A stretch of DNA of 64,000 nucleotides, taken from positions 24,092,931 to 24,156,930 of the forward strand of contig NC_059372.1 of assembly GCF_019703515.2 (NCBI RefSeq), in the 5' to 3' direction. Position 1 is the stretch's first letter; every line of letters starts with the position of its first letter. This document shows positions 49,990 to 63,527 of this stretch, in pieces. The position numbers and the translations under genes were made by a program. The notes beneath the pieces are model-generated. The model was not told the origin of the DNA, did no database searches, and saw only the letters and a list, made by a program, of their open reading frames with translations. This DNA comes from Myxocyprinus asiaticus. Its lineage: Eukaryota > Chordata > Actinopteri > Cypriniformes > Catostomidae.

Positions 49990-51680
49990 CGCACAACTGA
50001 CCACTTCGTACTCTGTATTGACCTTCACCCAAGTGCCGCAAATTCTGAGTCCATGCATTGCTTATTGTACATTCAAGGAGACTGCTCAAAGCATGCTTTC
50101 TGCCGAGGGCCATCCTGTGATCCTCCACCCCCCAACCACAGTGAAAAGCCAATTGCATCTCTCTCAGCAGCAATGCAGCATTCAAGTCCTGCAGGCAATT
50201 TGACAAATGAGCCAGGATCCAAGCTGAAGGGGATGCCTCCACTGCAGCACACATCCCAGAGTTCACGTGCCCACAACCAGTACTGCTATGATTCACATGT
50301 TACATACAGCTAGCCCATTGCATGCATAAGCAAGCGCATACACATTTATTCTCTCTTACTCTAGCTGCAGTGCTGTACTGATGTACTGGCTTTAGCCTAA
50401 AGCTTAGGTATCTGCTCTGGGCAAGCAGTTCCATCATCTGTAATTACCTCCACAATGCAGCACTGAGCACCGGCTCTATGTATTACTGAAGAACTTTGTC
50501 CTCCCTTTGAAGGATAAGGTTGTTTAAGGCCCTAACACCATCATAGAACACAGAAATTCAATGCAAACATACACTTTTTTATCAGTAATTTTGTGCTATT
50601 TTCCAGTAAAAAAAATAAAGCAATAAATAATAATAATAATCTAAACATCCTTAAAACAAGGTAAATTTACCTCAGTAACAAAATTGTGTAAGATAATGTA
50701 AGATGTTTTCTGGGATGTGATCATGTTGCAATATTGAATTAAATAAATGTTTCTTACCCATTTGGCAATTTATTTTTATTTATTTAAGCATACGTTGTTT
50801 TAAATCAAATTTGGTGAGGCTTACACTTAAAACAAGAAAAAAATTATTTGCCAGTGGGTTTAGAAAAATTGACCCAATGTTGTTTTAAGGATGTTTTGAT
50901 ATTTTTACTGGACAACAAGACAAAAGTACTAAGATTTTCTGCAGTGTAAATATGACCGGATAAATCAGGACTATTTCTTTAAACTCTGTTAATTGGTTTC
51001 ATCATGTGTTATGCAGAGGGCACTTCTGAAACATTTCTGCAGAGAGTCATCTCTAATTGCACAGTATAAACAACACTATGGTGCACTCAATCCCCCTTGG
51101 TCTAGGGTTGATAGTTTACTGTGGGCTGTCAAACTCCCTGTCAGTCACACATGCTCTGCTATAGAGGGGGAGTGATTTGCGGGATGCCTGGTGGGAATCA
51201 GTATTGATTACTTTGAAATTACAGGTTTTAAAAGGTAAGCGAAAAAGACAAGGTGTAAGCTGCCTGCTCGCAGCAGCATGCTCCCTGGCTGTAATCAGCA
51301 TTTTCAGCATATTGTGCTAGCACTGCACAGGAAAATGTGAATTTCACTGCGAGACAGCTGAGTGTTGGGTAATTTAATTCAGGACTCTCTCTTTGCCAGC
51401 AGTGTAAAGTGAGCCATATAACCTTCAAAAACACTCCACCTTTCATCCCATCAAAAAGGATGACAGACAAATAAGGTTAGTTAGCATTTAAAGAAATTAA
51501 GTGTCTAATTCGTGAAAAATAATATCTTCTAAAGCCATGCAAAGATCTGATCAGCAAATGACTGTGAATAAAGTTACAGCAAATATATCTAAAATCAGTT
51601 ATTACAGTAACTGTCTAAAACGTTCCAATATTTTTTTTTTATTATTACATTTAGTTAAATAAAAAGTATTATCATTGGGC
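49990..51680. other. Intergenic; one repeat fragment
   Basis: 50030-50300 and 51000-51470 are unique-looking. 50560-50948 is an inverted-repeat type fragment (left tttccagtaaaaaaaat; right atttttactggacaac) related to 17830-17965. Confidence 0.35.
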
Positions 51681-51685
51681 CTTAA

Positions 51686-52342
51686 AGGGTTAGTTCGCCC
51701 AAAAATTAAAATGTTCTCATCATTAACTCACTCTCATGCCATCTCAGATGTGTATGACTTTCTTTCTTCTGCAGAACACAAAGAACTTTAGAAGAATATT
51801 TTCGCTCTGTTTAATGGTTTAATCAATGTCTTCTGAAGTGATCCAGTTGGATTTGAGTGTGAACAGACCAAAATATAACTTCTTTTTCTCTTTACATCTT
51901 GACAAGCAGTCTCCTTCTGATCATGATTTCAAGCTCGATTACACTTCCTATAGCGCCATCTAGTGCTCTGTGTATGTGTCAAGCACTAGGAAGTGTAATC
52001 AAGCTTGAAATCATGATCGTGCCTAGAGACTGCAATGACAAGATGTACAGTGAAAAAGGAGTTACTTTTTGGTCTGTTCTCACCCAAAACCAAATGGATC
52101 ACTTCAGAAGAAATTATACCACTGGAGTCTTATGGATGACTTTTTTGCTGCCTTTATGTGCTTTTTGGAGCTTATGGAGTTCTGGTCACCATTCACTTGC
52201 ATTGTATGGACCTACAGAGCTGGGATATTCTTTTAAAAATCTTTGTTTGTGTTCAGCAGAAGAAAGAAAGTCATACACATCTGGGATGGCATGAGGGTGA
52301 GTAAATGATGAGAGAATTTTCATTTTTGGGTGAACTATCCCT
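51686..52342. mobile_element. 'AGGGTTAGTTCGCCC' MITE with inner hairpin, TTAA-flanked
   Basis: TTAA at 51682-51685 and 52343-52346. The right end gtgaactatccct is intact. At the centre, aagctcgattacacttcct (51931) and its inverse aggaagtgtaatcaagctt (51990) form a hairpin not present in the copy at 8427. Confidence 0.85.
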
Positions 52343-52349
52343 TTAAAAA

Positions 52350-53970
52350 TTATGAAAAACTAGCTGAATGAATTTCTGTGTAAACTGTTGATAAATCCCC
52401 TTTGTATGTAAATTCTTGCATTTAATTAAATGGGAAAATTTATGTATGCATAGTTTTATGTACAATTTACACAGAGATTCTGCTTGTGTTTCATGAATAT
52501 TCTTTTTATTTTATTTTTTATAAATTAGACAAAAATACATACAATTATTTATTCAATTTAATCATGTCATCTAAATTTAATTGGATGGTAAGTGTGTCAT
52601 CTAAATTCACATGAATTTGTATTCATGTATTTCAGAATAATTTAGGATTCTTTTTCCTGCAGTTGTGCCATAAAATACTAAACACAAGGTGGCAGAAAAG
52701 GGCTTTCTCCAGCTCCTTCATACTGTCTTGGAGCATCACAGTAAATTATTGTACCGTAGTTCAAGTGTTCTTTGAAGAAAACACAAATTTTGACTAATCA
52801 CACAAAATGAAACATAAAAAATTATTTTGTTGGCAACTTGACATCACCTCCCATCACCTTCTGAAGCTGATTTGAATGTCAAAACCTCTGACTATGAAAT
52901 AAAATAAATAATCTTTGAAAAACAAAGCTGTAGTAGCCTATTAAAATGCAGAGTAAACAATCAAGTCCACATACTTCACCTGCACTCTTTGACTGCATAT
53001 GTTGACCATAAAATATTTCAATCCATCCAAAGCTATCATTGAGCTAAAGTGTCCATATATCCTAAAGGTTTAAAACAATCTTGTAAAGAAAATGGAAAAG
53101 TGCCAATATATGCAATAATCAGCACAAACATTTAAAAATGCACAAACTCTTCAGTCCAAGGTAAGTGAACCAACAATATGTCATAGCAACACATGTGTCT
53201 GGAGTAAAATATTAGCCTTTGAAATCTCTGTACTAGTCTTTTGAGTGAAAAATAGAACCAAGACTGTAGTGGAACAAATACAATAAAACTGGTGTTAAAC
53301 ATAAAAACATGTGCTTTTAAGATAATCTGTTAACTTGTTTTAGAATGAATTCAGTATAGAATCACTAAATTAAAATTTTTGGACATCAACTTTCTATGTA
53401 TAACCTTTGTTAACTCATCATAGTTGTTTTGCTACGTTAGGCAACAATCTACTAAATATTTCAAAGGAAACTGTGTACTCCCTTACCACAGCTGGGAACA
53501 TGATTCTCAAAAAGGGCAAAGCAACTTCTTCCACTACAGTCAGAGTCTAACTGTCTATGACATTTGTATAGTTTAGTACGGGCACTGTGCCTTTCCGAGC
53601 TGGAGATGAATGTGTTTTCTTTTTTCATGTGAAAGGTACCAGGCTCTTGGTGAGTGTCTGACTAAACAATAACAGTCAATGGTGTTGTGCAACTCTGGTT
53701 GGCATGACACTATTCAACACTCTCTGTTTGGCACAGAGAACTGAGGCTAATTATATAAAACAATTAAACTATTGAGAAAGAAAACTGAAGTGACAGACAA
53801 AGGACAATTAAGTTATAAGGAAAGAAAAGAGCTTTGTATGATCTAAGATTTTTGATATGCCTTTCTGTTGAGCGGTTGTTTGAGTGGTGTATTCAAAGAA
53901 GCTTTGGGTCTGTGAGTAACTCGACTGAACACAAGAGGACGGTAAAAGACTTTTAAATTTTGCAACTCCC
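52350..53970. other. Intergenic, no feature recognised
   Basis: A+T-rich, without recognisable repeats or exons. A lone donor-like site at 53161 has no partner. Confidence 0.35.
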
Positions 53971-53974
53971 TTAA

Positions 53975-54675
53975 AGATATATTTTACCCAAAAAGTTAAA
54001 TTCTCTTAACATATACTCCACCTCATGCCATCCCAGATATGTATGACTATTTTTTTTGCAGAATATAAACATACATTTTTAGAAGAATATCTCAGCTCTT
54101 TTGGTCCTTTCAATGCAAGTGAATGGTGACCAAAACTTTGAAGCTCCAAAAACAGATAAAGGCAGCTTAACAGTAATACATAAGACTCCAGTGGTTTAAT
54201 CTATGTCTTCTTAAGCGATCTAATCAATATTGGGTGAGAACAGACCACTATATAACTCTTTTTCACTGTACATCTTGCCATTGTAGTCTCCAGGCACAAT
54301 CATGATTTTAAGCTCGATTACACTTCCTACTGCTTGACGCATGCGCAGGGCGCTAGATGGCGCTAGGAAGTGTAATCAAGCTTGAAATCATGATCACCAA
54401 GGGAGACTGCTGATGTAAAGATGTATTGTGAAAAAAGAGTTGTACTTTGGTCTGTTCTCACCCAAATCCAATGGGATCGCTTTAGAAGACACTGGAGTCA
54501 TATGGATTACTTTTATGCTGCCTTTATCTGTTTTTTGGATCTTCAAGTTTTAGTCACCATTTACTTGCATTGTATGGACCAAAACAGCTGAGATATTCTT
54601 TCAGAAATCTTTGTTTGTATTCTGCATAAGAAAAAAAGTCATACACATCTGGGATGGCATGAAGGTGAGTAAATG
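53975..54675. mobile_element. Same hairpin-centred MITE subfamily, decayed ends
   Basis: It starts after TTAA (53971-53974) with agatatattttaccca. The centre has the aagctcgattacacttcct / inverse pair at 54312 and 54363. The right terminus is eroded. Confidence 0.75.
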
Positions 54676-54679
54676 CTAG

Positions 54680-55190
54680 CTTAATATAACTTGCTGCTTA
54701 TTTCTCCCATTGTCATTGAGGTCTACTACAGAGAGAAAGAATCCAACCCACACAACAACAGAAAGCTTTGAGAGACAATTGTATCCAAAGAGTTGGGCTC
54801 ATGATGAGTGGGCTATTGTGTAAGGTCTGTAGATGAGTTACCGGGTTGCGAAGGTGCCTGGTTGTCTTTTGAGCCATATAAGGAGCAGCCAGCCACACAA
54901 ATCAGTAGTATCTTCAAGCAAGGGTATGCAGTCATGATAGAAAAGGGCACATTTACATGGACAGAGTGCAATCAATCTGAAAGTGAATATGAAAAAGCGA
55001 GTATTACTACTACAATTAAAAGCAATAGACTATACCAAAATATCTATCATACACCCACCCACATGGAGTTTTAATTTTTTTTTTTATTATTATATGAAAA
55101 GAGAGACATACACCATTATTGGCTGACCCATTCACAAAATGACCTGAAATTCTAATATGGTATCCTCTTAATCCACTTGTTTGCATATTG
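54680..55190. other. Intergenic, no feature recognised
   Basis: No repeat or exon seen. Confidence 0.35.
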
Positions 55191-55191
55191 A

Positions 55192-56165
55192 CAGTGTTGG
55201 TGAGTAGCTAACTACAACTAGCCACACGCTAACTTAACTATTCCCTTTCAGTACCATGGCAGTTGTTCGGCTGTTTTAAAAATAGTGTAGCTTGGCCAGT
55301 AACAAACTACTTTTTTCCAGAGTAGTGATGTAATGAGACAAAACATTAGGAAGGAACTGAGGTAATAACAAGTTTCTTTCGAGGCAAGTCAGTCCACTCA
55401 GCGGCCATTGGGGAACACTTCCGGCAGCTATTTTGTATGAATACAAGCGGCATAAAAGTACAACTCCTATCTACTTGAATGGGGAAAGACCGAAATTTCT
55501 AAAACAGTTGGTCAAAATTACAATCAAAGAACATATTTTAATCAGCAGTGCTTTACAACAACGGTATCATAATTTGCGTAGACTTCCTATTCTACATCTG
55601 CAATTTCTCCCATTCATTTTAATACTCTGTGTTTTAATACAAGTGCTCTGTCTCTAGATATCTATAGTCTCTGGTAATAATTAAACGCTCTCCGATTCGT
55701 TCACTGCGATTTAATCTAGAGAATCAGTTTGTTCGTTTGCAGTTGGTTCATGTAAATTAACTGATTCATAAAATGACTGACCATTTCGCATCCCAGGGGT
55801 AGAAGCCCGTGCACAGCACTTTCAAGTCTTCTTTTTACAGCAAAATTTTAAATGCTGTTGTTTATTACAGTTTGTATTTAGAAAAATGTTTATCAGTTGA
55901 ATAATGTCACCATAATTGGCAAACCCTTATTTTATTTGTGCTATTATTATATTACGGTTCTAATTTATATTAAGGTTACATACATTATATTTTAATTATA
56001 TAAGTAACATACATTGGCACCTGAAGTAGCTTCAGTTACTTTAGTGTGTAGTGTAGGTGACTACTCTTTTCAAAACAGTACCTTGACTGTAGCTTAGCTA
56101 CTTTACTTTTGAGTAGCTTATTAGCTTGCAAAGCTTCAGCTTCAGAGTAGATTCCCCAACAACCT
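55192..56165. mobile_element. 'GTTGGKGAGTAGCTAACTAC' DNA element
   Basis: The left cagtgttggtgagtagctaa and the right end, reversed gttgttggggaatctactct, are imperfect inverted ends of a common fish non-autonomous element. Its interior holds other material (55400-55700). Confidence 0.6.
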
Positions 56166-56399
56166 ATGTTAAACTACTTGGGTACTTTGTAATTCTAACT
56201 AATAAGACTAGTAAGAATGTGAATCAAAATAAAAATTAAAGGGAGGTCTAGCTCCTAAATGTATACCTGATTATGCGCATATTCACACTGCTTACCATAT
56301 AGTCCAAAATTAGCAGTGTATATGAGGGGAAATGAGCTAAACAACAACAGCTCAGCTCAATTGGGAGGGACGTTCAGCAGCAGCTGGGAGCTATTTGAC

Positions 56400-56579
56400 C
56401 ACGTGACAGGTGAGATGTTTCTGTCGCTGTAGCAGCCATCATTTCACTCAATACAAGCCTATCCTAAAACAGACACAGAGAGCATATAGTCATGGATTTG
56501 CACAGGAATACCGATTAAAGGAAGATCCTCGCTTCACTCCTTCGCCTATGCTTTATTTTCCGGTGTGTATCAGTCGCAG
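56400..56579 (+). promoter_or_regulatory. Candidate promoter/first non-coding exon of a rightward gene
   Basis: A CACGTG E-box (56400-56405) and G+C-richer DNA precede a transcript-like stretch ending in CGCAG|gtaagg at 56579, a strong donor. It contains one short upstream frame (ATG at 56492, eight codons, stop TAA). By human gene order (GPR157-MIR34A-H6PD-SPSB1, the last two reading right) h6pd is the likeliest owner. No coding exon lies in the window to prove it. Confidence 0.5.
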
Positions 56580-57478
56580 GTAAGGTCAGATATTCTCATC
56601 GTTTTTGCGTCTTTTCACATTTGTGCGTCTTTTTTCCAATCGTCGTGCGTTCACATGCATACATTGATCGCGACAAGCGTTTACAAATGCAGACATCCAG
56701 TTGAGCTGCTGCTTTCAACCAACTGAAGTTCTAAAACAGGAACTGAAATATAAATGTGCTACTTTGTGGCATGTTTCTTAGTAAGTCTCCATGTATAAAA
56801 ATTAATAAGTATGCACTAAACAAGATCTACTTCCTGTGTTTGTGGAAGGGATCATAATTACTCCTAAATGTGACAGTTTTAAACTAACAAAGATGTATTG
56901 TGGTCGGACACTTTTAGTTTCGAACCCTGTTTTAGCTGGGTGGCATTAAGAGATTAGTGTGTCTGATTGTTTTGTTCTTTTGGCTACACTTAATTAACCT
57001 TTCTACAACAGGCCAGGTAGCCGCATTAAACCAACCCGATGCACAAATTATTTTGTGCATGTAAATGAGAATTGTACTTGAACATGCTTTTCTAGTTTTA
57101 CTCCACGACAGTCCTAGACAGTGCTGGAGAGGCTTTACTTTCGGTTTAAGGGCTTTAAGATCTAGAGGGCATTAGGTGTGGGGGCCATCTGTTCTCGGAC
57201 TAAATTAAGAGCAGTTTTATCGGCTTGTCATAATTATTGTAGTAACACATTAACCTGTTGACCCGCTTCCCGCGACCAGTTTGATTCATAAGTTGCAACT
57301 GTGAATGAATCAACCGCAGTGAACGTACTTTTCAAGAAGGCTCCTTAAGTCATCCTTCAAAAAACAAGGTAACCATGTTTTCCAATCAAATAATATAGTT
57401 TTTGTCACTACTGTAAAAGCGTAAGAACATTTCAGAATCCTTTTATATTTTTATGATGACAATGGTGGCTAATATTAA

Positions 57479-58159
57479 AGGATTAGTTCACCCAAAAATG
57501 AAAATTCTCATCATTTACTCACCCTCATGCCATCATAGATGTGTATGACTTACTTTCTTCTGCAGAACACAGAGATTTTTAGAATGCTATGTTAGCTCTG
57601 TAGGTTCATACAATGCAAATGAACTGTGACCAAAACTTTGAAGCTCTAAAAAGCACATAAAGGCAGCATAAAGTAATCCACAAGACTCCAGTGGTTAAAT
57701 CCATGTCATCAGAAGCGATATGATACGTGTGGGTGAAAAAAATATCAATATTTAATTTTTTTTTTTTTTTTTTTTTTTTAAACTTTAAATGTCAACTGTC
57801 ACATCTACATTTTTTGTTTTTTGGTGTTTGCATTTTTTTGTACATATCGCCACCTACTGGGCAGGGAGGAGAGTTTATAGTAAAAAAGGACTTAAATATT
57901 GATCTGTTTGTCACCCACACCTATCATATCGCTTCTGAAGACATGGATTTAATCACTGGAGTCATATAGTTACTTCTACGCTGCCTTTATGTACTTTTTT
58001 GAGCTTCAGAGTTCTGGACACTGTTCACTTGCATTAAATGTACCAACAGAGCTGAGATATTCTTCTAAAAATCTTTATTTTCTGCAGAAGAAAGTCATAC
58101 ACATCTGGTATGGCATGAGTGTAAATGAGAGAATTTTCATTTTTGGGTGAACTATCCCT
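57479..58159. mobile_element. 'AGGATTAGTTCACCC' MITE, TTAA-flanked
   Basis: TTAA at 57475-57478 and 58160-58163; both ends intact; a T-run (57757-57779) lies inside. It falls in the presumed first intron of the rightward gene. Confidence 0.85.
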
Positions 58160-58368
58160 TTAAATTACCACAGTTTTATAGACTCATCTATAACTTAGTA
58201 ACTTATTTTGGCTGAAACCATGGTAACTTTTGTAAGCCTTATCTTGTCGATAGGTAGAGACATCTTTTTGGTATATGTATTTAATGTCAGATTACTCAAG
58301 TCGATGTTTTAAAATCAGATTAACATCTTGAGTTTGCTAGAGCAGTAGGACTGTATTTCTCGTTTCAG

Positions 58369-58424
58369 GAAGCTATCTGTGTCGAGCCACCAGCTGAGCA
58401 CAGATGTGGTTGGGTCTGTGTATG
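58369..58424 (+). other. Candidate second exon of the rightward gene
   Basis: An excellent acceptor (gtatttctcgtttcag), 56 nt, then TATG|gtaact. An ATG at 58404 opens MWLGLCM and reaches the exon end in phase 0. That could be the start of a signal peptide (H6PD proteins begin MW), or the ATG may be unused in a 5' UTR. The identity of the gene is unproven. Confidence 0.45.
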
Positions 58425-58749
58425 GTAACTAACTTTCAGATATAGAGGACGTCTCACTGAACTGACCTGGATTACAGCATGGGAATGTTTTCATATATGC
58501 ACAAGAAATATGCCAAGTTGTGACTGGCTGCCTTGCCCATTCAAGAGTTCTGGTCTGGGTTGGGATTACATTAACACAGAATGGCCTAGATTTTTAATAT
58601 TGAGAGAAGCCGATGTTAAACCATTACCATCTCCGTTAAAAAGACCAAATGCTTTCATCCTTATAGTGACAGGTAAAGACTTGGGTGATCAGGCCTTTAA
58701 AGGAAGTCCTAAATCAAGCTCAATTAATTTCTAGTGCTTGTCTTGACCT

Positions 58750-58920
58750 AGTGCTTGATGTGCAAATTGCTAGATGGCGCTAGGAAGTGTAATAGAGCTT
58801 GAAGTCATGATTGCCAAGGAGACTGCTGATGTCAAGATTTAAAGTGAAAAAGGAGTTACATTTTAGTTCTAGTCTTACCCAAAACTGATTGGATCACTTG
58901 CATTGTATGAACAAACAGAC
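58750..58920. mobile_element. Fragment of the hairpin-centred MITE subfamily
   Basis: agatggcgctaggaagtgta and gaagtcatgattgccaagga match the centre of the copies at 51686 and 53975. The ends are missing. Confidence 0.65.
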
Positions 58921-58931
58921 ATCATATCCAA

Positions 58932-59660
58932 GGGCGTAGATTCCAAGGGGGATGAGGGGGAGGTAACCCCTCCTAATAATCAAAACGAGCAAGTTATGGA
59001 TTGGTCTTAACGCCATACCTGCACAGATCCGATGCGGCAAACATGACGCTTCCAGGAGTGCCAAAACAAATATCTTGTATCATGCACCTGTCATCGACAA
59101 GTGTACAGAGAACAAATGAATGGCCACTCTTTGCAATTAATTTAATCATGGCAGACATCCATTTATGGAATTAGACCACAATACAAAAAACATATAGCCT
59201 AAATTCTGTTCAAAAGATGTTTTAAATTAAATATAAATACACAATACTAGGAGAAAAGCTTCAGTGTATTTTTTGGAACATTGACATATAGCCCAATTCT
59301 ATAAAATTATTGTTTAGCTTACTTTTGGAAAAAATTACGGCATAATTCCCTGTATTAAATTCCCAAATGAATAAAGCATTAAATAAAAATAAATTACCAA
59401 ACGAAAAATATTGTTAGGCCTATATAATTGCCTTTTCTTTACACAAACTTAAATTGGCTTTAATTTATAAATAAATGTATTTTGTGATAAACCAAAACTG
59501 ATGCAACAATGTGTTTTAAGCATGACGTCATCACGCATGCCATTTTTATCGATAAAAGGCCATTTGAATGGTAACGGGCAGAAGACAGCAAGTTTCCCAA
59601 ACTTTTTTTTTTACTTTGTCGATAGCAAAATAGTGCGAAAAGTGGATGGAAACTAGGCTA
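58932..59660. mobile_element. Relative of the 41172-42986 element fused to a G-rich repeat end
   Basis: 58932-58995 matches the repeat at 36411. From ttatggattggtcttaacgc (58994) it follows 41502 onward with deletions, through aaaggccatttgaatgg, to gatggaaactaggct. Confidence 0.65.
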
Positions 59661-60124
59661 TTGATGCACAAGAAGACAAAACGCTACTATATGCATACTA
59701 TATGTAAATATCTGTAATGCAGATTCTGAAGAGCAGTACTAAAAAAACAAAACTTCTCTTTTATTTGAATAAATTATGAATGGGGTGTGAACATTTGAGA
59801 ACACCCTGCGCTGGTTGGATGTTAGGTGGTACTATGGGGTAATTTTCGTTAAGCAGCGTTAGGGTTTAGCCTACACAAAGACCCCTTGATTTCAAACTTA
59901 ACTTTTTATTTATTTGAACTAAAAATTCAAATGAAACTGGAAAAAAATGAAGTGCAGTTAAAATGTTTGTTCAACTTTTTGAAAGATGGCTTTACAACAG
60001 TTGTGAAGGGCAACATCTCTTTAGCAAAGAACCTATTCATCTGTGCACTCCCTACCGGTTGGGTATTTCATTGTCCGGGAAAATGCATCGTGTGTGAATT
60101 TGTTTTGTTCCCTCCTTCACGGTG

Positions 60125-60128
60125 TATG

Positions 60129-60199
<71 letters not shown>
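60125..60199. repeat. (TA)n(CA)n compound microsatellite
   Basis: About 13 TA then about 24 CA units. Confidence 0.95.
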
Positions 60200-60200
<1 letters not shown>

Positions 60201-62156
60201 GCAAAATCCAGTTGAGGGATTGGTGAATATTCTTGCTTTAGTGATTTTGCATTGAAAATGATTTAAAAAAGCTTAAATCAAATACATGTCTGAATTCAAA
60301 TTGCACTCCAAACAAAACGAAAAAGTAATTAAAATAATGAAGTGATCAATATATATATGAGACAACCTTTCCATTTACCGTCAGGCAAGTATCCATCTAA
60401 ACATGCAGATGGAAAATTGCTTACACAAATGAAGACATAAAAAGAATTATAAATGTAAAAAATAATAATTATAATATTGATGATAATCACTGATAATATA
60501 AATCATGGTTAGAGTTGACTGTGTTTTTGTTTTAATCACAGATGTATAGGCTGCAGAGTTGTGGTCACAATGAACTGCTCTGTGGAAATAAAGTGAACTA
60601 AACTGAAAACACCTCCTGAGCTGAGATGTCTGAGGTCATTTGCAGCATTCATAGACGATACTGTTCTTGCAAAAAAAAAAAAAAAAAATCAGAAGACAAA
60701 CAAGGAAAGAGTGAGCACCTTTTACATGCGTGTGTTCCAGAAGACTGCGCGTCTCCGAACAAACAGCGTGTCATACATGCGCACAGACGGCTTTTCTGTC
60801 ATCTGTTCTTAATATAATAAAGTGTGTTTCTTCAAGCGCGTTTCTGTGTGTCTACGGGCAAATTATTTGTAATTAATTTGATAATAGTAAAAGCCTTAAA
60901 ATATTTTAATACATTAATGGGAAAACTAGCCAAATATCACCATGACATCAAAGGCATCAGCTATTGGTGATCACTCTGACCATCGTCAATCCCCGAGATC
61001 ATCCTCTATCGGCACAACCGTAATCCCAACCTGCCGGGAAAGCACTAAAGCACATTCAGCTGACTTCTCACCAACACCAGAGAAATGGTATGTTATGTAG
61101 GCTTCTGTGTTTTGTAGCAAGTTATGATTTGACTTATTTTTAAGAAAATAAGTCCAAAGGTTTGAAATATTCCACAATGTGAAGTTTTAATAACTCAAAT
61201 ATGTATACAAGTTATATATCTTGTATACAAGTTATTATCAATAATTCATTAACAACAAGACAATTCGCAGATTCGTACTAAACATAGCCTAAGAATATCT
61301 CGAGGAAAATTCCAATACTTGCATGTCTTAAGTGTATTTATATTAAAAGAGAAGGCTACCTGCACACATTATTTGGAGTCCTCTGTGCGTTTTGCGGTGT
61401 TAATGATTAATTGATCATTATATCCCACGATTGATTATGAAAATGTCTGAAAATTGACATCCCTACCTGATATAGTCAGAGGCTGTAGGTGAAGTTTAAA
61501 TGTGTCACTGTCACCTGATCTTTGCTGCATAAACTTGATGTCGCTTGTTGCAAGCACAGGTTCCCTGTAAACCCTGTAAATTTTTCTGTTTGCTTGAGGA
61601 TCACAGGTTTGGTTCAGTTATTTAAAATAATCATTCTCTTAGTGTGAAGTTGTGTAAGTCCTTTTTTTTTTTTTTATTTTATTTAGAGTCTGAACTATCA
61701 GTTTTAATGATCCTTTTAAAACTGCACAGTTCTGTGGAATGAATGTTTTGTCCAGAAAAGTATTTTAATGCAGTTTGTTTGTGGTAGATGTAAAGACTTA
61801 ATTTGATTTTCATTTCTAGTTTAAAAGATTTGTCATTTAATTTAGGGGTGACTGATGGCATTTGGATAGCTTGTGTTGTATTGCTTCTGCTGCAACCTAA
61901 AGCTCATAGCACTGTCTGTTAAGAGCATCTATTAAGATTGTGCGATTCTTTGGGAACAGCATGGTGTTCTGTTGTTTGTGCTTTGTTACACTGAGCATTT
62001 AATGTGCTTGTGTGTCTTCACTAATTTGTTAGAATAACTCATTAGGCAAACAATAAAGGCAGGTCTTGACACACAGCAGTAAATGTAAACAAATGTCCAA
62101 TAATTGCTCCAGTTGAGGGTGAGAATGTGTTTTGTGTTTTGGATTTCATTTTGGGC

Positions 62157-62157
<1 letters not shown>

Positions 62158-62192
<35 letters not shown>
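62158..62192. repeat. Poly(T) run
   Basis: About 33 T; could be the reversed tail of a retroposed copy, but no body was recognised. Confidence 0.9.
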
Positions 62193-63307
62193 CAGCTGTT
62201 CAGTCTTTTTTAAAAGCAGAATCCTGTGGGAAGTGAGATCTCAAAGCGAATTGCAATTAATCACGTACAACATTGTGACCTTGCTAAGGATGTCATGACT
62301 AATATTAATGCTTATTTTGTATCTGTATTCTCAGAAAATGTAATATGTCATTATATATGTCGCGGGTGAATTCTGATTCATCTTGTTTCCTGACTCCATT
62401 TCATATACAGTATTTCCCTGTGTTACACAAAGGTTAAGTTGCAGGACAGGTTAATGTGAAGTCCCACCTTTTACCTCTAATGTAAGTTTATCCAGATGAA
62501 CAGATCGTGGCAGATGAAATACCACAGAACAAGTCAGCAGAAATTGTAGTATGTACCCTGTGAAGTGACAGTGCAGTTATCTGCTCAGGCCTGCATAAAC
62601 ATTGTCACAACAGGCTCAATAAATGCAGAAGTTATGGCTAGATGACATCAAGGGTGGGGGAAAAATCGTTTCAGCGATGTATCGCGATTCATACTGTTTG
62701 CAGACCAGCTGTATCAAATACATGACCATTTGTGCCCGAATGAAACTACGATCCCAAAGTTCTCTCACAAACCCACGCACATAGCAACAGGAGAGTTTAT
62801 TCGTGATAAGCCGAACAACAAACAACAAGAAAGCTCACGCCCGTTATTGTACTGATTTGCACACAACGGGGAAAACACAGAAGAAAATGACAAGGCAGTG
62901 GTTCAGGAGATGTTGATGTTTTCATTTAATTTTTTTCCGATGCCTTTCTCTACTCTGGCACGCTCCATTTCATTGGCCTTTGTTTTATTGCCGGTCACTC
63001 GCTTGTCAGGACGGTGCGCACACTTGATGATAAAGGTTTGAAATCCATCGTAGCTTTTGCGACAGGGTTGTGCGATCTTCTACTCGCAGAGCAAACAGAT
63101 GGAACGGTGCATACGAGATGCTTGATAAATTTCTGAAGCAGCAACTGCGCTATTTAAACCATTTTACGATCACCTGTGCAGGAGAGGAGAAGCGGACAGC
63201 TGAGCTCTCATAGAAGCAGATATATCTCATCCTGGACCAGCAACTTCCTGTTGTGGTTAAAAATTAAAATGAATGGCATGGCATAGATTAATTTTAAATA
63301 ATTAAAC

Positions 63308-63527
63308 AAAGGTGGACTGGGAAGAGAAATCGGCCCTTGATTTTACATAGAAACCTGCCCAAAAGTTGTGGGGGGGGGGGTTGGGTGGCGGTTGTCTCCA
63401 TCCTTTTCTGCATATCGCAGCACAGTTTAGCGGCCCGTTCAGCTTATCGCCACCTGTTCGGCCCTGTTTCGTGACTGACCCACCGGGAAAAGTCCCGGTT
63501 CTCCCTATGGCCAGTCCGTCCCTGCTA
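63308..63527. repeat. Short element with 'GGNGGACTGG' inverted ends
   Basis: ggtggactgggaagagaaat at the left and reversed gacggactggccatagggag at the right are imperfect inverted ends; G-run at 63370-63380. Confidence 0.5.

Larger units (their letters stand above)
59670..63305. other. Presumed first introns of the rightward gene; no exon recognised
   Basis: It contains (TA)n(CA)n at 60125-60199, T-runs (61660-61676, 62158-62192), and a repeat-like stretch at 62640-63200 ('gtgggggaaaaatcg', 'gcgatgtatcgcgattc'). Confidence 0.35.

Noticed and set aside
49589..50296. 235-codon minus-strand frame, the longest in the window
   Set aside because: Most of it is the complement of a purine-rich simple repeat (Phe/Ser/Pro/Leu-rich), without a domain.
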